Part shown: positions 42,657-51,517 of the stretch, piece after piece
How positions within the stretch are numbered: position 1 is the first letter of the stretch
How the letters are laid out: every line of letters begins with the position of its first letter
Source of the DNA: Crocosphaera sp. UHCC 0190
GTDB taxonomy: Bacteria; Cyanobacteriota; Cyanobacteriia; Cyanobacteriales; Microcystaceae
Assembly (NCBI RefSeq): GCF_034932065.1
Contig: NZ_JAYGHP010000003.1
Location: forward strand, 186,001-250,000
Reading direction: 5' to 3'
Length of the DNA: 64,000 nucleotides
Notes under the pieces: model-generated
The model's database searches: none
What the model saw: the letters and a program-made list of their open reading frames with translations, nothing else
Told to the model about the DNA's origin: nothing
Program-made: the position numbers and the translations under genes

Positions 42657-43265
42657 ATGTCTCCTATTACTAGCGATCGCCTAATTAATCTCGATCTTAA
42701 CCAACCTTTATGGGATCGTTTCTTTTCTGTTGCACCTTTGGTTATCATTGGCAGTAAGGAAGCAGATGGCAGTTATGATCTCGCCCCGAAACATTTGGCC
42801 ATGCCCTTTGGATGGGATAATTATTTTGGCTTTATCTGTACCCCTCGTCATGGCACTTATCAAAATATTCGCCGCGAAACAGTCTTTACTGTCAGTTTTC
42901 CTCAACCTGATCAAGTTCTATTCGCTAGTTTAGCAGCCGCTCCCCGTTGTGACCATGATCACAAACCTAGCTTATCGGTTTTACCGACTTTCCCTGCTTC
43001 AACCGTTGACGGAGTGTTACTACAGCAAGGTTATTTGTTCCTAGAATGCCAATTAGACCGTATCATAGACGGTTTTGGGGAGAATAGCTTAATTGTCGGA
43101 AAAATTGCAGCCGCGCAGGTGCAAACAGCAGCTTTAAGACGTTGCGATCGAGATGACCAAGATATTTTACTCGATGTTCCTCTCTTAGTTTATCTGTCCC
43201 CTGGACGCTATACAACCATTAATCATAGCTTTTCCTTCCCCTTTCATGCCGGGTTTAAACGGTGA
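42657..43265 (+). CDS. Flavin reductase-like FMN-binding protein
   Basis: A 202-residue split-barrel flavoprotein. Signs are VAPLVIIGSKEADGSYDLAP, HLAMPFGWDNYFGFICTPRH, GTYQNIRRETVFTVSFP and LIVGKIAAAQV, typical of the flavin reductase/DIM6-NTAB group. It may use NAD(P)H and FMN; the partner is unknown. ATG 42657 with GAGAGG 9 bases upstream is chosen; a GTG directly before it (42654) is the alternative. A long AT hairpin follows the stop. Confidence 0.83.
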   Translation: MSPITSDRLINLDLNQPLWDRFFSVAPLVIIGSKEADGSYDLAPKHLAMPFGWDNYFGFICTPRHGTYQNIRRETVFTVSFPQPDQVLFASLAAAPRCDHDHKPSLSVLPTFPASTVDGVLLQQGYLFLECQLDRIIDGFGENSLIVGKIAAAQVQTAALRRCDRDDQDILLDVPLLVYLSPGRYTTINHSFSFPFHAGFKR

Positions 43266-43310
43266 ATAATCAATTAATAATTAATAGTCAATAATTATTA
43301 ATTGATTATT
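43265..43310. terminator. 18-bp perfect AT-rich hairpin
   Basis: AATAATCAATTAATAATT (43265-43282) and AATTATTAATTGATTATT (43293-43310) are exact reverse complements around a 10-base loop. The position right after the flavin reductase stop suggests a transcript-end structure; the lack of G/C and of a T-tract makes classical termination doubtful. Confidence 0.55.
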
Positions 43311-43373
43311 GATAGTTGATAGTTGATAGTTGATAGTTAATAGTTAATAGTTGATAGTTAATAGTTAATAGTT
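43311..43373. repeat. Nine tandem 7-bp repeats (RATAGTT)
   Basis: Units GATAGTT and AATAGTT alternate over 63 bases, directly before the M20 peptidase start at 43380. It is a heptamer satellite, as often found in spacers of Nostoc and Cyanothece relatives. The short gap to the ATG means it probably lies in the 5' leader. Confidence 0.9.
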
Positions 43374-43379
43374 ACAAAA

Positions 43380-44555
43380 ATGTTAACATCTACCCTAAAT
43401 TCCCAAGTTTCTAAACGACTGTTAGACTATCTCCACAGTCGTCAAGGGGGAATGGTAGAACTTTTAAAACAGTTAGTTTTAGCAGAGTCTCCTTCAACGG
43501 TTCCCACTGCTCAAAAACAGGTCTTATCCTTACTCAAAAATGCCCTAGAAACCCGTAATTATCGGGTGCGTCTTATTCCTGGTAAAACTAACGGAGGACA
43601 CCTCTTAGCAACTCCAAAACACCGTATTAAATCACAACCCAGACAACTCTTATTAGGTCATTGTGATACAGTTTGGCCCTTGGGAACCTTAGAAACTATG
43701 CCCTTAATACAACAAAATGGCAAACTTTACGGCCCCGGTGTTTATGATATGAAAGGAGGATTAATACAAACTATTTTCGCCTTAGAAAGTCTTTTATACT
43801 GTGATTTGATACCAACTGTAACCCCTGTTTTTTTGATCAACTCCGATGAAGAAATAGGCAGTAAAGAGTCTACCCCTTATATTCGCAAATTAGTCCAAGG
43901 ATGCGATCGCGTCTTCGTCATGGAACCCTCTTTAGGGGAAACGGGACAGTTAAAAACCCGTCGTAAAGGGGTGGGACGTTTTACGATCAAAGTCGTCGGA
44001 AAAGCGGCCCATGCAGGGTTAGAACCGGAAAAAGGCGCGAGTGCTATTTTAGAATTATCCTTTGTCATTCAACAATTATTTGCCCTCAATAACCCCGAAA
44101 AAGGCATTACCGTTAATGTGGGAACCATTGACGGGGGTATTCGTTCCAATGTGATCGCCCCTGAAAGTCAGGCCGTGGTTGATGTGCGGGTACTCCATCA
44201 AAAAGATGCCCAATTTATTGAGTCTCAAATACTCAGTTTACAACCCACCACCCCAGGCACACAATTAATCATTACAGGAGGTATCGGACGACCCCCGATG
44301 GAAAAAACCCCAGAAAGCGAAAAACTCTGGCAACAGGCTTATAATATGGCTTCTGACTTGGGTTTAGACCTTACAGAAGCCACCGCAGGAGGAGGATCGG
44401 ATGGTAATACCACTAACCGTTATGCCCCCACCTTAGACGGTTTAGGGGCAGTAGGAGACGCGGCCCATTCTCCTGGAGAATTTATCTATCTTGATACTTT
44501 AGCAGAGCGATCAGCTTTGTTGGCCCGGTTGTTACTTGATCCTCCTTTGTTGTGA
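43380..44555 (+). CDS. M20 family metallopeptidase (carboxypeptidase G2-like)
   Basis: A 391-residue zinc exopeptidase. Metal and catalytic motifs are LLGHCDTVWP (His94, Asp96), YGPGVYDMKGG (Asp123), NSDEEIGS (Glu157 catalytic, Glu158 metal), MEP and GKAAHAG in the dimerisation domain. It resembles glutamate carboxypeptidases, which cleave C-terminal Glu or related amides from peptides or folate-like substrates. It lies 59 bases upstream of a P-loop DUF1611-like gene, a possible two-gene unit for D-glutamyl or dipeptide metabolism (inference). Confidence 0.88.
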   Translation: MLTSTLNSQVSKRLLDYLHSRQGGMVELLKQLVLAESPSTVPTAQKQVLSLLKNALETRNYRVRLIPGKTNGGHLLATPKHRIKSQPRQLLLGHCDTVWPLGTLETMPLIQQNGKLYGPGVYDMKGGLIQTIFALESLLYCDLIPTVTPVFLINSDEEIGSKESTPYIRKLVQGCDRVFVMEPSLGETGQLKTRRKGVGRFTIKVVGKAAHAGLEPEKGASAILELSFVIQQLFALNNPEKGITVNVGTIDGGIRSNVIAPESQAVVDVRVLHQKDAQFIESQILSLQPTTPGTQLIITGGIGRPPMEKTPESEKLWQQAYNMASDLGLDLTEATAGGGSDGNTTNRYAPTLDGLGAVGDAAHSPGEFIYLDTLAERSALLARLLLDPPLL

Positions 44556-44614
44556 TGATGTAGGGGCGAGGGGCCCTTAGTCCCTACCAAAACTATAAAT
44601 TAGGCAGAAAAATC

Positions 44615-45676
44615 ATGAATACTAACCTTTTCAACCCTCCTTATTTATATAGTTCTTTAACCCGTATTTCTGATCTCAAACTGCAACCATTTGATGTGGT
44701 TTCTTTGCCCAGAAAACAATGGGAAACGGGTGATTATGTGGTAGGAGAAGTCTTGTCCCCTGTGTCCCCTAATGCTACAGTAGAACTGACCAATGGACGC
44801 TTAGCAAGCTTATTACCAGGCGATCGCATTATTGGGGCTTTTGGTGTCAGACGAGCGACTTTAGAAGCTGTGGGAGAATGGCAGTCCATTGGGGAAGATG
44901 GCCGTATGGACAATATGACTTGTGCGGGTTTGTTTGGTAAAGTTACCTCGAAATCTTATTTATTACCGTCGATCACCTCCCTTCAATATCGGGGCCATGT
45001 AATACGAAATCACCACAAAGTTTGTATGAAAGATTTTGTGCCAACTATTAGTAATATCCCTTATGAATGCCCTACCATCATGATTATTGGTACATCAATG
45101 TCAGCCGGAAAAACTACGGCGGCCCGGATTATTATTCATCAATTAAAACAGTTAGGCTTAAAAGTTGTCGCCGCCAAATTAACAGGGGCCGGACGTTATC
45201 GAGATGTGCTATCAATGGGAGATGCAGGGGCAGATCGCATTTTTGATTTTGTGGATGTGGGTTTACCCTCTTCTGTGGCCGCTCCCGAAGAATTTCGGGT
45301 GTCAGTGCGTCAGTTATTGAGTATGATGGCAGTTGAAAATCCTGATGTAGCGGTTGTAGAAGCGGGGGCCTCTCCCTTGGAGCCTTATAATGGGTCTGTG
45401 GTCTTAGAAGAACTGAAAGATCAAATTTGTTTTACTGTATTATGTGCCTCAGATCCCTATGCTGTCGTTGGTGTTTGTCAAGGGTTTGGGTTTATGCCAG
45501 ATTTGATTACAGGGATCGCCACAAGCACCTCATCAGGGGTAGAATTAGTGGAGAAACTCACAGGTCTTAAAGCATTAACCCTATCAGAACCCAGTGCCTT
45601 ACTGAGCTTAACTCAATTGTTACAAGATAAGTTATTGGACAAGATTAAGAGTCAAGTCTTGACGGGATGTTTTTAA
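44615..45676 (+). CDS. P-loop DUF1611-like protein
   Basis: A 353-residue protein. The N-terminal ~140 residues are beta-rich (DYVVGEVLSPVSPNATVELT, GRLASLLPGDRIIGAFGVRR). The C-terminal P-loop domain has a Walker A variant GTSMSAGKTT (159-168), then AKLTGAGRYRDVLSMGDAGA and VVEAGASPLEPYNG. The C-terminal half resembles DUF1611/DgcN, which takes part in D-amino acid or D-glutamate catabolism in other bacteria. The N-terminal part differs from DgcN as I recall it, so function is open. It follows the M20 peptidase closely. Confidence 0.72.
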   Translation: MNTNLFNPPYLYSSLTRISDLKLQPFDVVSLPRKQWETGDYVVGEVLSPVSPNATVELTNGRLASLLPGDRIIGAFGVRRATLEAVGEWQSIGEDGRMDNMTCAGLFGKVTSKSYLLPSITSLQYRGHVIRNHHKVCMKDFVPTISNIPYECPTIMIIGTSMSAGKTTAARIIIHQLKQLGLKVVAAKLTGAGRYRDVLSMGDAGADRIFDFVDVGLPSSVAAPEEFRVSVRQLLSMMAVENPDVAVVEAGASPLEPYNGSVVLEELKDQICFTVLCASDPYAVVGVCQGFGFMPDLITGIATSTSSGVELVEKLTGLKALTLSEPSALLSLTQLLQDKLLDKIKSQVLTGCF

Positions 45677-45713
45677 TCGTAATTGTCTCAAAATTAAACG
45701 AATTAAACTCAGA

Positions 45714-46499
45714 TTAAATCCCGCCTTTCAGCAAAAATTGTAACATCAAACCCGCAACTCCCCTCACAATACTGTCTAATTGCGGATTGCCCTTATCTTT
45801 CTTTCTCGCCTCTTGAACAGCCTCAATATTTTTAACAAAATTATCAGAGGTTTCTTGCCCTTGAAGATTTTCTTGTTTCTCATACAATTGTGAAGCCGCT
45901 TTTGCATTCAGAATTGCCCCCTGTTCATTCCCTAACCGTAATAAAGCATAACCTCTGGCTAAATAAGCAGGAGCAAATTCAGGATTTAATGCCAGAGCTT
46001 TATTATGATTTTCAATGGCTTCTTGATAATTCCCTTCTTTCGTTTCAATTAATCCCCATCCATAAAATAATTCAGGGGTTCCTGCATTATTAGCAATGCC
46101 TTTTGCGCCTTGCACATAAGCTTGCCCTAAATTCGTTCCCATGAGATTAGCATTGGTTAAATAAGCTTCCCGTAAATCTGTCCCATTAAAGATCGCACTA
46201 CCTAAATTGGCACCTGTTAAATTCGCCCCATACAAAGAAGTTCCTGTTAAATTTGCTCCCCTAAGATCGGCCCCCGCTAAATTGGCCTGAGAAAGATTTG
46301 CTCCGGCTAAATTTGCGCCGATCAAAGATGCTCCTGAAAGATCTGCCATCACTAAACCTGAACCAGTTAAATCACATAACTGACATTGTTTTGTAGACAA
46401 TAACTGATTAAGATGGTTGAAATTTTCCGCTTGTGCAGGAAAGGATAAACCGACAACAGTTAATACACTGGTTAAACTCAGACAAGTAATTTTCATCAT
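45714..46499 (-). CDS. Secreted pentapeptide-repeat and TPR protein
   Basis: A 261-residue protein. It has a signal peptide ([23 protein letters not shown] cleavage at about 24), then a pentapeptide-repeat segment (about 45-130; units A(D/N)[13 protein letters not shown], with a CQLC pair at 38-41). Two TPR-like units follow (about 140-210), then a basic C-terminal tail. Pentapeptide repeats form a right-handed beta-helix scaffold. Likely periplasmic or lumenal; partner unknown. It is divergent from grxC. Confidence 0.85.
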   Translation of the reverse strand: MMKITCLSLTSVLTVVGLSFPAQAENFNHLNQLLSTKQCQLCDLTGSGLVMADLSGASLIGANLAGANLSQANLAGADLRGANLTGTSLYGANLTGANLGSAIFNGTDLREAYLTNANLMGTNLGQAYVQGAKGIANNAGTPELFYGWGLIETKEGNYQEAIENHNKALALNPEFAPAYLARGYALLRLGNEQGAILNAKAASQLYEKQENLQGQETSDNFVKNIEAVQEARKKDKGNPQLDSIVRGVAGLMLQFLLKGGI

Positions 46500-46634
46500 G
46501 ACTTTTGATAAGAAGATATTGATGAGACAGTAGACGTTCGCCTATATTATGGCCGATCAAGTTGACTTTTAAGGTGACAATGGACGGTCTAAAAAGAGTA
46601 CAATTGATACAAACTTTAACACTTGAGCCAAAAA

Positions 46635-46907
46635 ATGACACCTAACGTTGAAATTTACACCTGGAGTACCTGTCCTTTCTGTATTCGGGCCAAGGCACTC
46701 TTAGTCAAAAAAGGGGTTGAATTTACAGAATATTGTATTGATGGAGACAACGAAGGGCGAGAAGTGATGGCAGAAAGGGCCAATGGCCGTCGTAGTCTAC
46801 CACAAATTTTTATCAACAATCAGCATATTGGTGGCTGTGATGACATATATTCCCTAGAATCCCAGGGTAAACTAGATCCGTTATTACAAACATCGGTGGC
46901 CGGATGA
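46635..46907 (+). CDS. grxC: Glutaredoxin 3
   Basis: A 90-residue dithiol glutaredoxin with the active site CPFC (Cys13, Cys16), SLPQIFINNQHIGGCDD (the cis-Pro and GSH-binding GG) and thioredoxin fold length. It reduces disulfides and glutathione mixed disulfides using GSH. ATG 46635 gives the usual N-terminus (MTPNVEIYTWSTC); the TTG at 46623 is in frame but unlikely. Its stop overlaps the gshB start (ATGA), a conserved cyanobacterial gene pair. Confidence 0.95.
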   Translation: MTPNVEIYTWSTCPFCIRAKALLVKKGVEFTEYCIDGDNEGREVMAERANGRRSLPQIFINNQHIGGCDDIYSLESQGKLDPLLQTSVAG

Positions 46908-47863
46908 AATTAGCCTTTATTATTGATCCTTTAGCCAAACTTGATCCAGGCCATGACAGCAGTGTGGCCATGATGGAAGCGGCCCAAATTTTGGGCCATG
47001 AGGTTTGGGTGACAGAAGTTCATCAACTCAGTGTCATTGACGGGAAAGGGTGGGGCCTATTGTCTCAAATACAACTAACACCTGTTGAATTGCAGGATGG
47101 ACGTTGGGTTAGTTCCCCTAATTGGTATCAGGTTTCTGAGACTGTTTTAAGGTGTCTAGAAGACATGGACGCGGTGTTTATGCGGAAAGACCCCCCCGTG
47201 ACGATTCGTTACCTCTATGCCACTTATATCCTGGAATTAATTGATCCTGAAAAAACTTTGGTGATTAATTCTCCTCAAGGGTTACGGGAAGCAAATGAGA
47301 AGATGTACACTTTACAATTTTACTCGGTGATGCCGGAAACGGTGGTGAGTCGAGATAAGGCAATTATTCGGCGATTTGTTGAGGAGAAAAAACAGGCTGT
47401 TTTGAAACCTTTGGGGGGTAAAGCAGGGGAAGGAATTTTGTTTTTAGAACCTAGCGATCGCAATTTTAATTCTATCATTGAAGTGAGTACCCACCAGGGC
47501 CAAGAACCTGTGATGGTACAAGAATTTCTGCCAGCAGCCAAGGACGGGGATAAACGGATTATTCTCTTAGATGGGGAACCAATTGGGGCGGTAAATAGAG
47601 TGCCAACGGGTCAGGAATTTAGGGGAAATATGGCTGTCGGGGGACGGGTTGAAAAGACAGAAATTACCCCCAGAGAGCAGGAAATTTGTGCCATTGTTGG
47701 CCCTAGATTACGTCAAAATGGTTTATATTTTGTGGGGATTGATGTCATTGGTGGTTACTTAACTGAGGTGAATGTTACGAGTCCGACGGGAATTAGAGAA
47801 ATTGATCGTCTTGATGGCACAAATCTTGGTAAAAAGGTGATTGAATGGTTAGAATCTCGATAG
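46904..47863 (+). CDS. gshB: Glutathione synthetase
   Basis: A 319-residue ATP-grasp ligase that joins gamma-glutamylcysteine and glycine. Family blocks are KLAFIIDPLAKLDPGHDSSV (2-21), MRKDPPVTIRYLYATYILEL, KPLGGKAGEGILFLE, the ATP-grasp EFLPAAKDGDKRIILLDGEP, and VGIDVIGGYLTEVNVTSPTG with metal-binding Glu/Asn. It overlaps grxC by 4 bases, so synthesis of glutathione and of its partner reductant are coupled. Confidence 0.97.
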   Translation: MKLAFIIDPLAKLDPGHDSSVAMMEAAQILGHEVWVTEVHQLSVIDGKGWGLLSQIQLTPVELQDGRWVSSPNWYQVSETVLRCLEDMDAVFMRKDPPVTIRYLYATYILELIDPEKTLVINSPQGLREANEKMYTLQFYSVMPETVVSRDKAIIRRFVEEKKQAVLKPLGGKAGEGILFLEPSDRNFNSIIEVSTHQGQEPVMVQEFLPAAKDGDKRIILLDGEPIGAVNRVPTGQEFRGNMAVGGRVEKTEITPREQEICAIVGPRLRQNGLYFVGIDVIGGYLTEVNVTSPTGIREIDRLDGTNLGKKVIEWLESR

Positions 47864-47887
47864 TAAATTGTTATTAATTAATGGCTT

Positions 47888-48193
47888 ATGAATGCACTTT
47901 CAATTCCAACCTGGATGGTTCATGTTTCTAGTGTCATTGAATGGACAATGGCCATTTGGTTTGTCTGGACTTTTGCTGAAGTTAGTGATAAGTTTTATTG
48001 GCGATCACTTTCTTGGGGAATGTTACCTGCTTTAATTAGTGCTATGTGTGCTTGTACTTGGCATTTTTTTGATAATGCTCAATCTTTGACTTGGTTGGTA
48101 ACAGTTCAAGCGGCAATGACAGTGATAGGAAATTGTACCCTTTGTTTAGCTGCTTGGTGGATTTTTAGGTCTTCTCGTCAAAATGTTTCTTGA
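47888..48193 (+). CDS. DUF2499 membrane protein
   Basis: A 101-residue protein with three hydrophobic segments. Signs are IPTWMVHVSSVIEWTMAIWF (6-25), WGMLPALISAMCACTWHFF (43-61) and a final WWIF. DUF2499 is conserved in cyanobacteria and plastid-targeted plant proteins; it is suspected to be thylakoid-associated, with function unknown. It is paired with the DUF3593 gene 15 bases downstream, as in many cyanobacteria. Confidence 0.85.
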   Translation: MNALSIPTWMVHVSSVIEWTMAIWFVWTFAEVSDKFYWRSLSWGMLPALISAMCACTWHFFDNAQSLTWLVTVQAAMTVIGNCTLCLAAWWIFRSSRQNVS

Positions 48194-48208
48194 TTTTCTG
48201 GGTTGATT

Positions 48209-48523
48209 ATGTTATCCAAAGATACGTTATTTGCTGTTTCTTTATTTCCCTATCTTGGTTTTTTATGGTTTCTTACCCGTTGTCAAGAAACCCCTAAATT
48301 AGCGTTAATTGGTTTCTATGTTTTATTAATATTTGTTGGAGTAACAATTCCGGCAGGAATTTATGCTAGAATTCATTATGGGGAAGCCTTAGCTAATATT
48401 GATTGGTTACATGGTAGCGCAGAATCTTGGCTTAGTATCTCTAATATTTTAGTAGTTTTAGGGTTTCGTCAGGGAATTATTGAATATCAGAAAAAACAAG
48501 AAAAAACAAAAGTTGATGATTAG
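48209..48523 (+). CDS. DUF3593 membrane protein
   Basis: A 104-residue polytopic protein. Signs are LFAVSLFPYLGFLWFLTRC (7-25), TIPAGIYARIHYGEALANID and WLHGSAESWLSISN. It is conserved with DUF2499 across cyanobacteria and plants. ATG 48209 is preferred over the in-frame TTG 48203. Probable partner of the preceding gene in one membrane complex (inference from conserved pairing). Confidence 0.85.
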   Translation: MLSKDTLFAVSLFPYLGFLWFLTRCQETPKLALIGFYVLLIFVGVTIPAGIYARIHYGEALANIDWLHGSAESWLSISNILVVLGFRQGIIEYQKKQEKTKVDD

Positions 48524-48534
48524 TTAATACTTGA

Positions 48535-48762
48535 TTATTCTAGAAGTTTTATAAATTCTTCCTGAGTTAATTGTGCGTCTCGTAATATTTTTAGTAATAA
48601 ACCTTTGCCAATCGTTTTTTTACTATGAACTGGAACAGTTACGAATCTTCCATCTTCATGTTTTAAGCGAATATGACTTCCTTTTTGTCGAACAACTTGA
48701 AAATTAATTTTGTTCAAAACATTGATGATTTCTTGACCTGTTACTGTGGGAAGTTTAGGCAT
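48535..48762 (-). CDS. hicA: HicA family toxin (module 1)
   Basis: A 75-residue YcfA/HicA-type mRNA interferase with the dsRNA-binding-like fold. Signs are VTGQEIINVLNKINFQVVRQ, KGSHIRLKH with the catalytic His (GSH motif at about 32-34), and VTVPVHSKKTIGKGLL. It follows hicB with a 1-base overlap, so the order is hicB-hicA, opposite to the second module at 54950. Confidence 0.9.
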   Translation of the reverse strand: MPKLPTVTGQEIINVLNKINFQVVRQKGSHIRLKHEDGRFVTVPVHSKKTIGKGLLLKILRDAQLTQEEFIKLLE

Positions 48763-48980
48763 TAAATAGATACCTTTTGAATACCAACAAACTTAGATAA
48801 TGTGTTATTTTCTTCATCTTCTAAACAAAGTTCAATCACTTCTTTTATATTAATCATCAACTCATCGAGGGTTTCCCCTTGAGTGTAACAACCTTTTAAC
48901 TGAGGAACTTCTCCAATGTAATACCCATCTTCGTCCCGTTCAATAATGACATAAAACTCTCTTAACTGACCTTTCATCAT
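48762..48980 (-). CDS. hicB: HicB family antitoxin (module 1)
   Basis: A 72-residue partial-RNase-H-fold HicB protein: FYVIIERDEDGYYIGEVPQL, KGCYTQGETLDELMINIKEV, then an IELCLED end. It lacks a C-terminal DNA-binding domain, as in the short HicB type. It neutralises the HicA encoded directly downstream. Confidence 0.88.
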   Translation of the reverse strand: MMKGQLREFYVIIERDEDGYYIGEVPQLKGCYTQGETLDELMINIKEVIELCLEDEENNTLSKFVGIQKVSI

Positions 48981-49139
48981 AACAACCCTAATGCTAGGCT
49001 ATAGCTCTATGATATATCAATTTTTTCCCAATGAGTATTATTATATTATAAATCTTAGAAGCTATTCGAGCTTGTGATCATGCTATTATATCTAATGATG
49101 AAGAAATCCCTTTGAGGTAGCAATTGAAATTATAATACC

Positions 49140-50180
49140 ATGAATCAATTACCTATTCCTTCATTTTTCGCTCCTCAAAACGTCCATAAAGTTTGGCGCG
49201 TTCCTTATCAACAAAGAGCGATTGAAGCTAAACAGTGGGCAAAACATCATAATATTAAACCCTCAGCAGAAGATAAAACTAAAATAATCCTCCTAATTAT
49301 TGATGCACAAAATACCTTTTGCCTTCCTGATTTTGAGTTATTTGTAGCAGGAAAATCAGGCAATGGAGCCGTAGAAGATAATATTAGATTATGTGAGTTT
49401 ATTTATCATAATTTAGATATCATTACCACCATTGCACCAACCATGGACACCCACACAGCAATGCAAATTTTTCACCCGATTTTTTGGGTTAATGATGCAG
49501 GAGAAAATCCTCAACCTGCTGTTACCATGATTCATCTAGAAGATATTAAACAAGGTATCTGGAAAGTGAATCAAAAAATTGCTAATAATCTAAATATTAA
49601 ATACGAAAATTTACAAAAATATACTCAATTTTATGTTAAAAAGCTAACAGATGACGGAAAATTTCCCTTAACAATTTGGCCCTATCATTCTATGTTAGGA
49701 GGTATCGGACACGCCTTAGTTTCATCCGTCGAAGAAGCCCTATTTTTTCATAATATAGCTCGTCACAGTCAGACCCATTTTGAACTAAAAGGAAGTAACC
49801 CCCTAACCGAAAATTATTCTGTCTTAAGTCCTGAAGTTTTAACCAATGAACAAGGGCAAACCATTGCTCAAAAAAACACTCAATTTTTGCAAAAATTATT
49901 AACTTTTGATAGGATTATAATTGCGGGTCAAGCCAAAAGTCACTGTGTTGCTTGGACAATCGATGATTTGCTCAAAGAAATACAAATCAAAGACCCAAAG
50001 TTAGCCCAAAAAGTTTATTTATTAGAAGATTGTACTTCTCCCGTCGTCGTCCCTAATATTGTTGATTTTACCCCTCAAGCAGAAGCCGCATTTCAACGGT
50101 TTGCAGAGGCCGGAATGCACTTAGTCACATCAACTGACCTCATAGAGACTTGGAAAGACACAGAATTCCAGAGTTTTTAG
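49140..50180 (+). CDS. Isochorismatase-like cysteine hydrolase
   Basis: A 346-residue hydrolase of the nicotinamidase/isochorismatase superfamily. Catalytic Asp55 is in LLIIDAQNTFC, a metal-site-like TMDTHTAMQIFHPIFW stretch is at about 101-116, and the nucleophile Cys269 is in IIAGQAKSHCVAW. It is longer than typical nicotinamidases (about 210), with an inserted segment at 130-230, as in a cyanobacterial subgroup of cysteine hydrolases. Substrate unknown. No operon partners. Confidence 0.85.
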   Translation: MNQLPIPSFFAPQNVHKVWRVPYQQRAIEAKQWAKHHNIKPSAEDKTKIILLIIDAQNTFCLPDFELFVAGKSGNGAVEDNIRLCEFIYHNLDIITTIAPTMDTHTAMQIFHPIFWVNDAGENPQPAVTMIHLEDIKQGIWKVNQKIANNLNIKYENLQKYTQFYVKKLTDDGKFPLTIWPYHSMLGGIGHALVSSVEEALFFHNIARHSQTHFELKGSNPLTENYSVLSPEVLTNEQGQTIAQKNTQFLQKLLTFDRIIIAGQAKSHCVAWTIDDLLKEIQIKDPKLAQKVYLLEDCTSPVVVPNIVDFTPQAEAAFQRFAEAGMHLVTSTDLIETWKDTEFQSF

Positions 50181-50249
50181 GGACGCAAAATTTGCGCCCC
50201 TAAATTACTGTTAATTTCACATCACACCCTACTACTGACTAGAAAAGCT

Positions 50250-50480
50250 TTAATCGTTCCACTCTCCTCTCGGTGGGAGGGGGGGGTTACGGCGAAATGT
50301 GCGGGTCAAATCATCATCCCTATCACGCTCACCTTGTAGCCATTGTTTAATGGCTGTTTCTATAATACGACTGGGGTCGTTTGTCAGATGTTTAAGCTGT
50401 TCTAACACATCTGCATCGAGGTGAATCGATATTTCTACCTTATCAGCTGTACGCTGAGTAGACACCGCATTCTCGTTCAT
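50250..50480 (-). CDS. Ribbon-helix-helix type antitoxin-like protein
   Basis: A 76-residue protein with a CopG/BrnA-like RHH core (VEISIHLDADVLEQLKHL, PSRIIETAIKQWLQGE) and a charged, Pro-rich C-terminal tail (RRNPPLPPRGEWND). The longer frame back to 50567 has no support; ATG 50480 fits the domain. No toxin gene is next to it, so it is an orphan antitoxin or regulator. Confidence 0.6.
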   Translation of the reverse strand: MNENAVSTQRTADKVEISIHLDADVLEQLKHLTNDPSRIIETAIKQWLQGERDRDDDLTRTFRRNPPLPPRGEWND

Positions 50481-50631
50481 AGGTTTCTTTAGAATATTCC
50501 ATTTACTATTGTACAGGGAAGTGAAATCTGCTACATACCATCTGCTTAAAGTTTCTTGACAATCCAAAAAATTAAGTTAATGCTAAGGGTTTGAGTTCAC
50601 GCAAGTCCTTAGACTTACCATACATTGAGAA

Positions 50632-50702
50632 AGCGGGTGAGGGGAATCGAACCCCTATCATTAGCTTGGAAGGCTAAGGTTTTACCACTAAACTACACCC
50701 GC
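50632..50702 (-). tRNA. tRNA-Gly (UCC anticodon)
   Basis: On the - strand: acceptor GCGGGTG / CACCCGC, D-arm GTTTAGTGGTAAAAC, anticodon loop CTTCCAA giving UCC, and T-arm GGGGTTCGATTCCCC. 71 bases without CCA, as usual in cyanobacteria. Confidence 0.95.
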
Positions 50703-51175
50703 GTTTTTTTTTCACTTATACTAGGCTAACACAACTTCAAGAAATTGAAAAGGGTTTTGTCAGATTTTTTTTGACCTTGGCCTTTGTGCCTAGCGTGGGC
50801 CAACAACAAGGGCAACGAGAAACAGGCAAACATATCATAGCAGAAGTGCGTATTTGTGGCATTGTGGGCGCAAGCGTTGCGCCCCTACAGTGGGATGGAT
50901 TCCGTTTTTGTAGGGGCGTATTGCATACGCCCTTTGCCTTTCTAAAAGGAAAAACAACAATTTTTCTGTCAATTAATTTTAAAGCGGCTTCTAATTGTAA
51001 GTTTTCCAATTCTTCAGTTAATCTTGTCTGAAAAACTATAATTGAAATCCGTAACTATAATATTTTATTGTCACCATAGATACGGGAGAGCCAACCGCCA
51101 TAAAGTTGATGTATCTGTTCAAAGATTCCCCCAGATTCAGTTACAGTCGATCATTATAGTCAATTTGAAAAGAAA
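50703..51175. repeat. Spacer with two GGGGCG palindromes, no gene
   Basis: Contains GGGCGCAAGCGTTGCGCCC (about 50867-50885) and TAGGGGCGTATTGCATACGC (about 50912-50931), two members of the GTAGGGGCG...CGCCCCTAC repeat family. Others of that family lie at about 3746, 44561, 50181 and 54620. The overlapping frames on both strands are products of these repeats and have no family signature. Confidence 0.65.
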
Positions 51176-51517
51176 ATGGCAGATTTATCAGATGAAACCT
51201 TGATTGCTGTAGCGAATTTACTTCCTGGATTATTTAAGGTGATCAATTTGGCGACAGCAACCGAATATCAGTTATTCGAGCAATATGGTGAGACGGAGGA
51301 AACTTTTTCTGAATTGGAAGAACTTAATAATGCTGCTGAACGAGCAAGATCCTTTTATAATAGGTTGTATGGTTTAGTATTGCAGGTGGCAGAATCTCAA
51401 CCAATTGCTAATTCAACCCTGTTAAACTTATTGTATGAATCCCTTGAACAAACGCAAGCAACGGCTGATGCAGTTGAAGCAAGTATTTTAGAAATTAAAC
51501 GAAGTTGGAGTTTATGA
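51176..51517 (+). CDS. Hypothetical helical protein
   Basis: A 113-residue, acidic, all-helical protein without membrane segments (LIAVANLLPGLFKVINLATA; ETFSELEELNNAAERARSFY). Family not recognised. Its stop overlaps the next gene's ATG (ATGA at 51514), so the two form a coupled pair together with the coiled-coil membrane protein gene downstream. The three genes may encode a small complex (inference). Confidence 0.65.
   Translation: MADLSDETLIAVANLLPGLFKVINLATATEYQLFEQYGETEETFSELEELNNAAERARSFYNRLYGLVLQVAESQPIANSTLLNLLYESLEQTQATADAVEASILEIKRSWSL

Noticed and set aside
43311..43373. CRISPR-like array
   Set aside because: The repeats are 7 bp, directly adjacent and without spacers, so this is a simple satellite. 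The 102-bp and 33-bp repeats are coding. No CRISPR array or cas gene is seen in the window.
49040..49130. Possible 3' fragment of a gene (frame reading LEAIRACDHAIISNDEEIPLR)
   Set aside because: Only about 22 codons and no confident family match; too short to call a pseudogene.
50737..51031. Opposing ~90-codon frames after tRNA-Gly
   Set aside because: They run through GGGGCG palindromic repeats, have no ribosome-binding site and no recognisable domain.
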